Under the pieces are notes generated by a model. It ran no database searches. It was not told the origin of the DNA and saw only the letters and a program-made list of their open reading frames with translations. Position numbers and translations under genes: made by a program. Of a stretch of DNA of 64,000 nucleotides, positions 27,901-42,900 are shown piece after piece; position 1 is the first letter of the stretch; the number at the start of each line of letters is the position of its first letter. The stretch is from Sebastes aleutianus (taxonomy: Eukaryota > Chordata > Actinopteri > Perciformes > Sebastidae), in NCBI GenBank assembly GCA_916700875.1, contig CAKAKS010000022.1, forward strand, positions 9,787,013-9,851,012, read 5' to 3'.

Positions 27901-30900
27901 CCTGTTGGATTGTTTCCTCTCCTGCTCTCTCTTCATCTTTTTATCCTCCTCCCTCCTCCTGTTCTCCTGCCCTCCTCAACTCTTGACCATTCCTGCTGTG
28001 TCGGACCATCCCCCCCTCCCCCCTGCAGCGTTTTTGGGCAAGTATTCTCCTCTTGTGCTTTACCTCATAACCCCCGTCTATTTAACTCTCACACTACCAG
28101 CAGACTTTGGATGTAACTTCACTTCTAATCGGTTCGTCGTATCATATGTGGCGTCGCAGACTCAGAAGCATTTTGTTTTTCTTCAATTAGTGGCTTTTGA
28201 TTAATAATTCTTGTTACGCTGATTCAAGCTGGCTCTCAGAAGAAGCTTCGCATGCGATGCGCGCCCACACAGCGTGTCACAGATGGTCGGTCTGCGTGTG
28301 TCTGTGTGCGCGTGTATATATTTAACCCTCACCTGTTCCAGTGGCCCTCAGATGTGGTTTTGGCACTAACTCCCTGCACCGTAGCAGGAAGAACAGAGGA
28401 CAGGATGTTTGCATTATTTAAAGGTGAAGCCATAAAGGAGAAAGCTGTGAGTCTGCACCCCAAAACATGAGTCGCGTGTTTTCTTCAGTTTTCTCTTCTT
28501 GACTCACTTTACAACCTTGTTAAATAACTCCTAATGGAAGACAGGATCGCTGTTAACACACTAAGCTCTCATCTCTTCTGTTCGTCCTTCTGTGTGCTTT
28601 GTCATCGTCTTGTTTGTGGTCGTCGAATCAAAAAATCTCTCTGTGGTTTAACTGAAACCGAAGCCCCAATTTGTGTCTGCTTTATACTTTTTCAGACGGC
28701 GAATATACAGTAAATTTAAATTTAAAAAAACTCAAGTGAACTTGAAAACACATCATGTCCCAATTCCCACATCTATTCATCATGCATTTGTTGAAGTCTT
28801 GTTTTACATACTCTGTGTTGCGAGATTGATTCGCGCTGAAATCCGTTCACATTTCGGACGGACGTCTTAGATATCGCACTGATTCAGTTATTCGGAAAAT
28901 ATTCGCAAAAGTGGCAGGAATGTCATCGTCGGTGTGAAAAGGCGTGCGAGAGTGCAGGAAACATAAGCAGTCGTCGCTCTCCAAGCCTCCCTGCTATCCA
29001 TCATTACTAAATACTTTGTTGGATTAGTAAGTGGTGACCGACTATCAAAGAAAAAACACATGGGTGCAATTATTTCCCAATCACGACCACCAAAGATTAC
29101 GAGGAGTAGCCCCCATGTCGTCATGAGAAACGTTGCTGTACAGTATAATCAACTGTCGACACGACATGCTTTGGAGAATGTCAGAGTGAAACGTTAAGGT
29201 TATGAGCTGTGGTTAATATTCCTCCTATGTGCCGTATTGTAATGCAAATGCATCACTGAAGTGCAGTAACTCCACAGATTTACTGTATCGCCAACAGAAT
29301 GCTAATACTGATGCTAAAAGCACATCTAAATCATAACTTTTAAAAAACGTCTGACCGCATTTTAAAGCTCGCTTTGTGTTCTCCGTCAGCACTGTCTCCA
29401 TTTACATCCAAAGGCCTAAAACCTTTTGTTCCGAGTGCAATATTTCTATTCAGGACTCGCTCTGTGAATAAAATATTGTGTCACCTTTGACCCCTGTGGT
29501 TTTACCCTGTCTTTTTTTCCCTCCCCCCTTTCTTTTCCCTCTCGTCTTTACCTCCCCGGGGGATGATTCTCTCGTTCGCTCACTTTCTCTCTGCTGGGAT
29601 TTTTTTCCACTCCAGGGAAAGATGGCAAGTATTTTTTTCCTTTTTACTTTCATCTCTCTCCTCTTGTTCTTGAGAGTTTTCGGTCCTTTTACCCAGCAGA
29701 TTTTCAGCTGTTTGTGCACGACTGTATATCTTTACAGTGTTTCATTTCAGTGCAGTGTAAAACTGTCCACACCCTTTCGCTTCAGTTAGTCCATTTTTAT
29801 GAGTTATGTGGTAAATATAGCCGTTAGTTTTTCCTATTTTCCCTTTCAGTCAGTACCAACCCCTCAATTTTACAATTCTACATTGCATTTTAACTAAAAC
29901 TTAGGACCTTAAGAGTGAAATTAGAGGCAATGTTGAATATGTGCTAATGTTTTACCGCTCAGTCTATCAAGGGATGGAATCTCATTTCCGTTTTTTTGGT
30001 CCCTGTAGGAGGTTTCTCTTATTGATGCACTGTTACATATTCAGCAGGTGTTACTATTCTGCCCAGTGGAGCTCCATCTCATCTGCATACAATGATTATT
30101 CCAGTTTAATGTTAGCCTGTCTAATATCAACCTGCACGGGAGGCAGATTAATAATACTTTCTGCCTTTCACCAGTTTCTGAGAGCCTGATGGCGGACAAG
30201 TTTGATGAATATGGCTACACATTTATCGCACCGAGGTAAGACTTGCACTTCAGATTTTCTGAATAACTTGATAAAGATATTGTTTTACTTCTTACATGAT
30301 GACTATGACAGTATGACTTAGTATAGAGGCAAATTTCAACCTTGTGATTACATGGATTCACTACAAAGTGCTTTTGTTTCCCTCAGGGTGTACTGCAAAG
30401 ACTTAAAGCCACCTGACAAGTACAAGAACAACACAGAGTTCCTCATGGAGTTCAACGATTACATCGATACAAAGACTCCAAACAACCCCATGTGTGAGTA
30501 TCAAAAAATGTTCTCTGAAATACCTCATTCCACCTTACATGCTCCTGGTGCCATTAAAGGATAACTCTGGTATTTTTCAACCTATTTTCCCATGTTTTTG
30601 TGTCTAAGTGACTAATGGGGACAACACTTGAAATTGGTCCAGTATTGAGGGAGAACGCTGCAGCTGCCAGCCACTGAACAAGCTGTAATGTAATCCTTTG
30701 GGGCAACCAGACACCGTCATTTTACATCCACTAAAAGCGCTTGTTTTTGCCACCGACAGGCTCCGATTTTTATTATAAGTATCTGACAACATTATGGAAA
30801 CGACCCAACAGAGAAATTAAACGTTTTTCTTACCTTTCACTTTGTCATTGTGTCATGTGACTTGTTGCCGGGATGACAACGGTGGAAATGTGAGTGAGAG

Positions 30901-33900
30901 TATGGAGAGAGGAGTGGCAGAGTTTATTGTGTTGGGAGTACAGAAAGCGTAGCTTAGTGTTATCTAAAAGATTTTCAATGTCATGGCTGAAAATTGAGAT
31001 GATTTCGACAACGTGGATGCGATGTGACATTTCAGAACTTCTCTGAGCAAGACACACAATAACAAAAAAAAAACGGATTAAGTGAAAGGTAGGAAAAAAG
31101 GTTTTATTTGGTCCTTTCCATGATGTTGACACTTATAATAACAATCTGAGGCTGTCCCGGCAAAAACAAGCACTTTTAGTGGACGTAAATGACGGTACCA
31201 GATTGCCCCAAATGATTACATTACAGCCCATTTATCTCTCAATACTGAACCAATTTCAAAAAGTGTTGTCCCCATTAGTCACTTAACACAGAAACATGGG
31301 GAAATAGGGTCCAGGTTGAAAAAAAAACCAGAAGTTATCCTTTAACTGTGGCATTTGTCTTGAGAATCAAAGCTTTTATACCGGATCTTATTATGCTCTG
31401 CAGCCCACTCGGACCTCGTTCTCACTGCAGACTCCTGCAGTATTTACATCTCAAAGAGCTGCTAAGCTTTACAGTATTTGCTATAGCATGTATATGTGAA
31501 TGAATCTCAGCCATCTGGCTTGGCATTAAGGTGTGCATTGAACATTTAATGGAAGAGCGCCAACCGAACCCTATTCCCAGAGGTCTCTCTTTCCAGTGAA
31601 AACGCAGGTCTGGCTGGATGGTTTTGGTGTGCATGACCAGGCAAAGCTTTGTGATGTGGAACCCCTGTGTTCGTGTTACCCATTTGATGCTAACTCTAAA
31701 AGTCTGACCATCACACGCCTGAGTGCACATGTGTGAGGCACGTCGGCTTAGATGTGACACACACGCGCTCGCACACACACACACACAATATTCACCAGTA
31801 ATATGCCTTCCACACCCCACCTATAGCCGCTCGACCTCATCCAATTACTGTGTGTTTGTGAGAAAGAGCAGGACACGTCAAGCCAGGAGCACGAGAGGAG
31901 CAATAAAACACAAATCAGGGGCCAGTGGACCTTCTCCTAAACATCTGACCAACGCATTAACATCCTCGCCATCTCTCGCATATACACTCATTGATATGCA
32001 TCGCTCACTTTTTTGTCGCCCGTCGAGTAAAACAAAAGGTCCCCGGATGTTTATAAAAGCTCTCCTTTAAGTTTCAGTTTGAGAACTTTAGTTCAAACAT
32101 CTCAACATGATCAATCCAATAAAACTTTTCACCCAATTGAAATATTACTTTCCCCATTATTAGCTGCTAGTTTAATGGAGTCCACAGGGAGTTCAGAGGG
32201 AGAGAGAGTAAGGCCCATGTGGACCATTGGCGGCTTGAGTATCGTTACACGCTTTACTTGGTTAAGCCACTGCAGTGGCGAAGAAGTTGAAGTACATTAG
32301 GAATTCCTGGGCTGCCTTCAATAAAGGATCCCTAATGAAAACCACCGCACGAGGAGGGAAGGTGGGGTAGGGGGGGGGAATAAAGTGTTACACCAGCTGT
32401 TTTCTCTGATGTGTGTGGTGTGTCATAAAGGTTCGAGGAGGGTGGGGGTATATCGACGAGCCTCGATGTTAATGGACTGAAGCGGGTCGTCGGAGAGTTC
32501 AAAGTGGCGGGCACTGCCAAAAAATGGGCGAGCGGCTTTTATCGCCTGTTATGTTTGTCATGTGGTCTTGTCGGATGTCTCGGAAAATAATTTGTTACAC
32601 CTATACCAACCCACCACCTACACCTTGGCAGCATTAGGCACATTTATCAAGTTTTTTGTGACTTTAAATACGTATTTTATTGCTTCAATTTCACTGTGTC
32701 TGAGATATTACTTTTTCTTCACAGACATACCTTCTTTCTAAAAAAAAAAAAAAAAATCTCATCTGTCGGTCAAATTGGTTCTGTTTTGTTCCTTCAACTT
32801 TGCTGGCATTTGGACCTTTTAAGTTCTCGTAAGTTTGGCAATATATCAACTGAAGCTTATTACCACTTACCACTCAATTTGCAATTCATTTAGGATGCCT
32901 AAAATGGGATGTATTCCCAACTCTGTCCCTATTTATTTTATATCTCAGGACCATCTGGAGGGAATTTCTTCAAATTTGGCACAAACATCTTGGACTCAGG
33001 GATGAACTGATTAGATTTTGGTGGTCAAAGGTCAAAGTTCAAGGCCACTGAGACCTCACGTCCATCCCATCCGGATGAACGCAATATATCGGGAATGCCA
33101 TGAGCGAATTTCTTCAAATTTGGCACAAATGTCCACATGGACTCAAGGATGAGCTGATTAGATTTTGGAGGTCAAAGGTCACTGTGACCTCACATCCCGC
33201 CCATTCTTGTAAACCAAATATCTCAGGTAACTTTCTCCAAACTTGCCGTAAATGTCCACTTGGACTCAAGGATGAACAGATTAGAGTTTAGTGGTCAAAG
33301 GTCACTGTGATCTCACAAAACATGTTGTAGGCCATAACGCAAAAATGTATACTAATTATGATGATTTCATACAAATATATAATTGGATAAAATTATGAAG
33401 TGATGACATTTTGGACAGACATGGATGTAAACTGCAACTTGACTGGTTGGCGGAGGCGTACAACTGCAAGGCAGTAATTCTAGTTCTTTCTGTTCTTTTT
33501 TTCTTCTTTTTGGTTACCTTTCCTTCATTCTCTCTTTTTTTATTTTGTTCCCTGTTGGATTTTGATGCTTCTCACGCATATATTCTACCTATTCCAGCAG
33601 ATTCCTGTTACTCAGACATTTCAGGCTCGTAAGTCTGGAAAAGGACGACATCATCTTATAAAGATGAGACACTTTAAAGCTGATCAAATACCTGACAGTT
33701 TAACATTTACTGACTGTTTCCGATCAGTCATCAGACACACACATGGTATTCAAAGATAACGTGTTTAGTCTGAAATTATGTTTTGCTGTTTTAGGTAATG
33801 TGGAGCTGGTGAACAGATTGCTCCTGGATGCTGGCATCACCTCGTCTCTGATCAAACACTGGAAAACAGTCGAATCACAGTAAGTGAAGAATGAAAATTT

Positions 33901-36900
33901 TGCCACTTTACCGTCAATGCCTTTTTCGTGATCCAGCAAAACAAACTGAAATGTGGCATCAATTATTTGTTACTTGGCATTTGGTAACGAATGTCCAAGT
34001 AAAAATTGAATACAGATGGTTCAAGTATTTCAGCATCACCAGTAAATGTCATGCAGGCATAGAGCACATTCCAGGTTTTTATAATTGTATGTTTTATGGG
34101 TTTATCTTCTCTGCTTTGACAGGCACGGTGTCTTGGCCAGATTTGTTGCCACCGATGGAGGGATCACACGGGTCTACCCCAAAAGGTAAAGCCGATGGGG
34201 AAGAGGGGTTGATTTAGAAGCAAGGGAAGGATAATATGTTCGGGATTATCTGATAACGAATGAAGATGTGATCTGCTAAGAAGGCTGCCGCTTACCCATG
34301 AACATTTTTCATCCCTCCATCCATTGCCACTTGTTCAAGTCTGAGTCATGGTGGTTGCCACTCAGCTAATCAAAGCAGGCCAGTCAACACCCAAAGTTTA
34401 AGAACATAAGTGAGGGTTAGAATGTAGGTTAAGTGGTAAATTAGAAGCTTCATTATCATGCTTGCATCCCTCTTCTCAATGACAGTCCAGTACAATGACC
34501 AGTGTGTAGTAGGCCTGAGAACAGGACACTGCAATCTTATCTGGGTAAGGTTTTTGGTATTTTACAGAGTCAAACAGTGACATCTTACATGTCATGAACG
34601 TTTTTTTGAAAGTATGTCAGGAATCATAGTTTATAAGGTATAAACCTTGGGAGCAACAACATATTTTTGTTATTTGTGTTTAGGAGCAGGAAGTTAGGCA
34701 TGGATTACCAGCATATAAACTGTGTTCAACATCAGAGAATTGAGCAGGTTCGTCTTGAGAGATAGGAATGTAAATAAGGGTTTCATCTGCATAAAAATAT
34801 ATTCCAGCCCAGTACAGGTCCTTGAGGTACCCCAGAAGGTTCCCCTAAAATGTCGGACCTTGACTATGCTGACTTGCAGTCTTCGGCACAACACCGGCAA
34901 AGAAACTTGAAACCTCAGTACAGCGTGACATTGTAGACATTGTAGACATTGTAGACATTGTAGTTTGGATGTAAACCAGACCCTGGAGCTTCCTTCCATT
35001 ATCTACCAAAAATGCCACTAGATATCATTGTATGTTTTACAACCACTAACGCTGTGTCATCCACTGACAATTACAAGCTACAAGCTAACAAATGACATAA
35101 ACAAATAAAAGATGGTAACTACGCTTACCATTCTCTGATACGTCTGCTAGTCGCCAATTTTGGTACACAACAGACTCCTCATCAGAGTCAAACATGTATG
35201 GCTGAATCTCTCCGATGTTTCCTCTAACGGAGTAAATACACCAGCCGACGAAGAACGCGAGTCGGTCTGTTCTTTCACCGGTAATACGAGCAGCGTTGGT
35301 GGACGGGGCGAGGCCAGATCCAGAATTACTCAATGAGGAAAAAAGACTAGTTGTCCTTCCAGCCCCTTTTCAGAGCTTCTTTTATTATTATGTTGTCGTG
35401 TTGGCCGTCCCTCCGGTCCATCCTTGGGAACGCGATATCTCAGAAACGCCTGCAGGGACATTCTTGAAATTTGGCACAAACATGTACTTGGACTCAAGAA
35501 TGAACTGATCAAATTTTAGTGGTCAAAGTCACTGTGATCTCACAAAACATGTTTTTGGCCATAACTGAAGAATTCATACGCCAATTATGACAATTTCTCA
35601 CAGATGTCTAATACGATAAAATTATGAAGTGATGACATTTTGGACAGACATGGATGTAAACTGCTACTTGACTGGTTTGCGGAGGCATAAAACCGCAACT
35701 CTGCAATTGTATTTTTTACTTTTTGTGTGGGAAAACCATGTTAAAGAAAATAATAACCTTAGCAGAATAATTTTACATACTTTAAAACGTGTCTGGAGGG
35801 GAACTTTAACTACCTTACTGAGTGACGTTTCAATGTAATGAAATCACCCAAACCCCATGCTGAAGGGGTTCATCATTTATATTGAGTTAATCAGTAAGTC
35901 GGACTGCAACGATTATCATTTCAAGTATTTCACAAAGAAACAAATGGTCTAAAAGAGATCTGGGGTGTTTATCTTGAGGAGAGGTTTGATGATGCCATTG
36001 TGTACGTGTGTTTGTGTGTGTGTTGCTTTGTATAAATGTGTTTGACAGTGCTGGGCTGAACTGGGAAGAAGAAGCAGAGACGTACGAGTCGAGTTTCTAT
36101 AAGAGAAGTTTGGATAATGATCTGTACGTCTTCACTCCAACGCCCTACCTCTCTAAAGAGAACAGTGAGTAAAAGCCGGCATAAATGTGTGTGTTTTCCT
36201 GTGTTTCAATGCACATATATACAGTGTTCCCTTCTTCTTCTTCTTGCAGCGAGTGATGAGGCGGTCCTGGTGAGCAGAGCCGTAAACGTCAACATCGATG
36301 GTACCATAGTCAAACCAGCTGGTGAGGACACACGGCTTGTATTTACACATTTCTACTCCTCGTTTCTCAAGTTGCCTCTTTCTTTCTGCCACCTCCGTAT
36401 AAACACATTCACACTTACAGCTATGTGTCTTATTTACACGCCTACATTTGCGACCCCATCGCCTTAACCCTATTCATGCTTTTACATCTTCTGACACACA
36501 CAGATATTATTTACAGACCGCTACTCCTCATTAGTCTATTTCTCCCTCTCCCTCTGACATATACACACAAACACGCACACACAAACCACACATCAAGTTG
36601 TCTCGTCTCCTGTGATCCCCGGCCAAGTTTGCATTTTCCAAGTTCAGAGAGTAAAGTTGACACAGGGGTCCAACATGATCTAGGATGTCTGGCTTTTTGT
36701 GTTTGATCCCAGTGGTCGGCGTGAAGCTGGACATCAGTGCCTGGATGGTGAGCTTCATCAACACCACGCAGAAGATCAATGTGAGTGGAATTCTGTCAAC
36801 ACATACAGAACGCACAACGGGCACACACTTGATTCAGAGTATGACTTTTCATTACTCTGTCTGCTCTACTGTATTTTCTAGTGCAATGATGAGATCTGTG

Positions 36901-39900
36901 GCTGTCAGCGAAACGACGTGGTAAGAGGTTTAATTGCATATTTTTTACGCTTCCAGCTGGTATTTATGGATAAGAGTTGTGAGTATGCAAGATTGGTTTA
37001 ATCTCTGTGTGATTCCAGTATGTAGACTGCGTCATTCTGGATGACGGGGGCTTCCTGGTGATGTCCAATCGAGATGAACATATTGATCAGGTGGGCCTTC
37101 GCATGTTATTCTCACTCACAAAACTACTTTAGACCACTATCAAATAAGGCACGCTTTATAAAAGGTTAATATTTGTTACTAATGCCTTTATCAATGATTG
37201 ATAAATCATTTATCTATGCTTTAAAGGTCAGGTATAAGTAATTCATAAGAATAGCTAATCGCGATTAATCGCAAATTAATCGCACATTTTTTAATCTGTT
37301 CAAAATATACCTTAAAGAGAGATTTGTCAAGTATTTAATACTCTTATCAACATGGGAGTGGACAAATATGCCTGCTTTATGCAAATGTATGTATATATTT
37401 ATCATTTAGAAATCAATTAACAACACAAAACAAAGACAAATATTGTCCAGAAACCCTCACAGGTACTGCATTTACCATAAAAAAAATATGCTCAAATCAT
37501 AACATGGCAAACTGCAGCCCAACAGGCAACAACAGCTGTCAGTGTGTCAGTGTGCTGACTTGACTATGACTTGCCCCAAACTGCATGTGATTATCATAAA
37601 GTGGGCATGTCTGTAAAGGGGAGACTCGTGGGTACCCATAGAACACATTTTCATTCACATATCTTGAGGTCAGAGGTCAAGGGACCCCTCTGAAAATGGC
37701 CATGACAGTTTTTCCACTCCCCAAATTTAAAGTTTGGAGCGTTATTTAACCTACTTTGCGACATTTTTAAGAGAGGCGTTAAAACGAATTTGCGTTAACA
37801 CGTTATTATCACATTAACTTTCACAGCCCTAATGAGAATAAATGTTAGGTTGTGAAAAATCCTATTTGCTAACATTAAAGCATGAAAACATGTTCTAGTA
37901 ACCCAAAATACAAGTGTGCACTTGAAGATGAGCATAATAGGTCCTTTTTTTAACCATCTCCATAAGTCCATACACCAGAGAAAGCCATAAAATGCAATTG
38001 AAAGCTCTGAAAAAACCTAATAAATTGACCTTGAATATTTTTTCTCCCAAAAGGTGTTTTAAATTTTCTTGACCTTGAGTTGAAATTTTAATGGACTGCA
38101 CTGAGATGTTCTATGAAATCTTCTTATCCTAAAAGAGAAGGGGTTTGTAGTATTTAACTGTGATCAGCCAAACCTTTTGTGAACCTCAGTCTCAATTTGC
38201 CCACAATAACCCAAACAAAAAATAAACTAACGGAGCCTCTCAAACACAATTTGACCCATCTTTACACATAATACAGTAAGCACACACGTTTCCCCCGCTA
38301 TAACCTGACCCTATGCTAAATGCTAATAGCGGGGTCCCTGCTGTCGTCTGAGTAAATGTTTTTTCATGCGGCCTCGGCTCCTTCCTAATCAGGCCTGGGT
38401 GTGCGCTGGATAAATCAGTGGCCCTCTGAAGTTTGGCAGCGGCACTAAAACCCAGGGACCTGAGGCCTTGTTTGGAGAAGGCTGTGTGCCCTCAATCATA
38501 TTTCCTACAGGAGCAAAGTTTCTCTCTCCGTAAGCTTCTCGCTTTGCTCTGCCTCTTTACGTCTTTCGTTCCTTTTTCTTTCCCCGAAACCCTCGGGGAG
38601 TCTGCAGCCAACAGGGCTGTGACTGTTAATTCATTATTTGTTTTACTGCTCAGGGAAAGGAGAGAAGGCTCCCTGTACCTTATAGATTGGAAGATTTATA
38701 TATCCTTTGGCTGTTAAGACTAAAGAGGAATGGATATGTGGAGGACGGCTTGTTAACGGTGACCTCACAAAGTGGAAGGAAAAAGGGATAGTTTGCATTT
38801 CCTCATGCACACACACACACACATGCACGTCTTTCAGCACACACATATAGATGAGTACTACTTACTGTACATACTCCCTCCTGGATACACAAGTACTTAA
38901 ACACTCCCGAGCACACGGTCGTGTCACACCTGCTGAGACAAACTACTTCCTCTTCATGGAAATTTACGGCTGCCTGGTGGACTGTGTTAATCAGATTATA
39001 CCGAAGTCCATCATCCTGCTTTGGAGGGTGATTTACCGAGTTTGTGCGTGTGTGTCTATAAAGAACATTGTCTGCACATGTATACACATCCTTGATTGTT
39101 TTTGTGCATGTGTTTTACATAGATTTAACTATGAGTTAGTTGACCGTATAAAAGTGTTTAAGTGCTCTTTAAATGCGAAAACATTGAGGGAGAACCTCAA
39201 TAACATCAGCATTTTAAAAGGTTTCTTTTCTCATACAGAGGGTTCAAACGTTTCTCTGACCTTTATTACTGAAACCATTTCCGCTGTGAAATTGTTAGGT
39301 TTGGCACACACTGCTAGTCTGGTATATTAAAAGCTAAAGGGCTGGTGTACATAAATTGTGTGTTCATAAAGTCTGCTATCTTTATCTCTGCAGGTACAGT
39401 ATGCTTACATCTGTTTGACTGTATTAATGAATACAAGATACAGACTGCAAAAATGCAAAATCAGTATATTTGTCTAATTACTAGTGAAAATATGACATAA
39501 CTTTCAATATACGACACAATCACTTGACGAGTAACATTTCAGTGAGATGTAGGGACTTGTTTTTAGACATCGTGAATACCTTGTTAAGTGAAAAAATACC
39601 ACTTTTGGGGCGTTAGAGGCTTATTATGACACACAACACGTCCTAATACTAGTCAAGGTTATTAAATGGAGGCTGGGACACGGTCTTGAGCTATGGGGCG
39701 TGACACAGTGTAACTGGAGCTGCCATGTCGGAGGGTAACAGCAGACGGCGCTAGAAATAAAGGGATGGTATCTGTTCCGGTGCTCTTTAGGTGCGCTCGG
39801 CCTGACAGAACTTTTTTGGGTACGCTCGAAATGGATGGCGGCCGATATACAATAGAACGTTTTCAAATAGAGAAGGATTTGTCTTTGGTCTTTTATTAAA

Positions 39901-42900
39901 GGTCTTTTCAAGAATTGCCGAATTGTAATTCTCACCCATAAAGTAGGCGTCTGACACCCTCCCTGCGGACACCTCAGTGAAACAAATCATGTTCTGTGAT
40001 CGTGCGTCAGCTAGTGAGCCTTTCGGCGTGTCTAGACCAGATTTTACTGCACATGTGTTGTACCCCAATGATATGATGCAATATGGCGCTCTCCTCTTTT
40101 AACCCTCTTTGATACTAGTGAAATATAGCTCAAATTGAATTTTCCCAGCTAATTTCAAGATCTCTTTTTATCTTGAAAGGCCTAAATATTAAATCTTATT
40201 TCAAGAAACGAAGTCTCACTTATTCCATTGGCAGAGATTTTTGCTTTTACAAGCAACACATCTCATATTCCTTTTTTTAACTTATTTTTGAAGTGTTTTT
40301 TTTTTCCAGTTTGGATTTTAAAGACTCTTCTTAAAGGAATAGTTTGACTTTTTTAGGAAATACACATAGTTGCTTGTGTGGTAGTTAGATGAGAAGATTG
40401 ATACCACTCTCGTGTTGGTATGGAAAATATGAAGCTTCCCCCAGCAGCTGGACATAATAATGATCTAATTCATCAGGCCCCATGTCAAAATCTAATTCTA
40501 AGACCTTCAATGTTTTTGAAGATGCACTAACATGGATCGTATTACTAAACAGATGTGTGTATAATCAACTTACAACACAGCATATCTGGAAGTATAGGAA
40601 TACCGTACAGAATGAATGGATAGTGGGAGAAAAGGGGGCTAAAAGCGGCCCATCTGTGTGTAGTAAATATTTAAAACTGTTCCTCCCTCTGTCCTTAGAT
40701 CGGGCGTTTCTTCGGTGCCATCGACCCGATCCTCATGACGAACCTGGTCAACTCGTCCCTGTTCACCTTTAAGAAGACCTTCGACTACCAGTCGCTCTGT
40801 GACCCCGAGAGAGAGAGCAAGGCGGCTGCAGGCCTGCGATCCGTCTACGTGGTGAGTTACATAAGCCAGAGACCCGTTCACACACACACACACAGAGCCA
40901 CCCACATGTGCACACCCACACTTCCATGTTCACACATTTTGATAGCCACACATTTACATTCACTCATGTTCCCTACTATACATTTGTAGCCGTACCTGCT
41001 TGCTTGCTCACACACACACTTCCAAATGATCACACACACACACACACACTCACAAGGGAGCCATAAATCTGGACGGAGCAGATGAGAAGGGAAGCAGAGG
41101 GTATGGTGAAAGCGTTAGAGTGGGAGTTTGCAGGAACAGTAACAGGATTAGGTGGTCTAGCGTGCTTGGCTAACACACCAAGTGATGTAGAAAGAGGCAC
41201 TGTTTTTCCTCACTAACAAAAACGTACAGTGAAATGACGCAAACTGTCTGCAGATGCAAAACTGTTTCTCTCAGATGCTGAAAGCCCATTACAGGTAGCG
41301 GTAGACAGACGTAACAAGCCGATACCTAAGAAAGAGATTAAAGCATTCGTAGGTATTTACAGATGCAAAAAATTCCCCTCACTGACAGACAATTGAAACC
41401 ACGCAATTTCCCGACTTGAACACAAATGTGTACAACACGCTTGAGTGACCAAAAGTGAGATGAAAGTGGCAGTTACTCTCTGATCAAAGGCTCCGTCGCC
41501 AGCCGGTGATGCCTCCAACACGGTTAGTTTAGGACTCCCTTGATGACTCAACGCGGCATCAACTTAAGAGAAAGGATGCAACACTCATTCACCCAAACAA
41601 GGCCCTCGCATGCTAACCATAATCAAAGCAGCATGTCGGGTCTTTTTATTCAAACCGTGTGCTACTTTTGTTTTCTCACTAGCTCTTTTGTTTACATATT
41701 TATCCCCGCATCTGTTGAGGAGGCTCGTGTGCAAATTTCCTTCCGAGAGAGAAGAAAAACCTTTTAATCTTTGCGCCTGGCAAAACCGGACAGCCCCTGT
41801 AAACACAAGCAGGATGTTCAAATTGGCTCAAACAGTACGATTATTATAGATTTCCTCTGATATTAATCCTCATTTTGTTCGTTCCCCCCCTCAGCCCACA
41901 ATTGCAGATATTCTGAATATAGGATGGTTTGCGACAGCTGCAGCCTGGTAAGTCCTTTTTTTTCCAGAATTTTTCTATATGGTTGGCATTAGCGTCAGCC
42001 CTTTATTTTGAAATGATTGATAACAAAAATATACAGTATAAAAGCCACTATTTTAAGCCCTTAAACTCAGATCCTAATGGAAAGCAGGCAAGGATTTGTT
42101 GCTCCAAAATGGACATATAGCATCTGTTTAATAGCTGAATTGTTCCCAGGACAGTCAACATTCCGCAAAATCTTCCCTTGATTTATTGATGCATTAGCAT
42201 TTACACAGATGATTTATTGTGGGTTATGTTCCAATGAATGCAGACATTTTTCATCCCCGGGTTTGTTTTTGCTCTTAGGTCAATACTGCAACAGTTACTG
42301 GTCAGCATCACATTCCCCAATTTCCTGGACGCAGGTGAGTTCCCTTCAATTTGACACAGAAAAGAATAGCACTTTGAGGTTTTAATACGTTTTTTTTTGC
42401 TATATTGCGCCAGCTCTGGACCGCCTATGGGGCCTCATTATGGAAATAAAATAAGTTTTACTTTGACAAGGCCTTAAAAGATATTGAACACATTATTTTG
42501 TTTCCTCATCTTGGAATTCTTATGAAATAATCAACACATGCCAAGAATATGTGGTTAGTAACAATATTGTTCGTAGGAGCGGTTGATCACTCATTCTTCT
42601 CCAGAAGATTATGTGTACACGATGTTTTATGTGTGCAAGATGTTCGGCGGTTTGTTCATCAGCTCGTTGTTTTTGTTTGTTCACGTTGAGCACTTCTTTT
42701 GATTTACGCATTTACGGTATGTGATTCTTAAGCACCGCAGAGTCCCAAAGGTCCCCAAAAGAGAAATCCAGTGTGCACTTGTGTACCTGGATGCACAGCA
42801 GAAGTCCGACAGACTTCTACATGTAAATACAATTAAGTTGCATGCATTTGGAGGTCAACACATGCGTCATTTTTTTTTTTTTTATTGGTATTCTGTACCA

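Larger units (their letters stand above)
26134..30174. other. Intron 16 (splice-variable region)
   Basis: A 4-kb intron with a TG-rich stretch (26515-26590) and a (TG)n near 26741-26755. CT-rich tracts before 28028 and 29615 mark the two microexon candidates. No transposon with clear ends was found. Confidence 0.5.

Noticed and set aside
38851..39330. 159-codon + strand frame in intron 25
   Set aside because: It lacks any recognised motif and does not fit the phase or homology of the gene.
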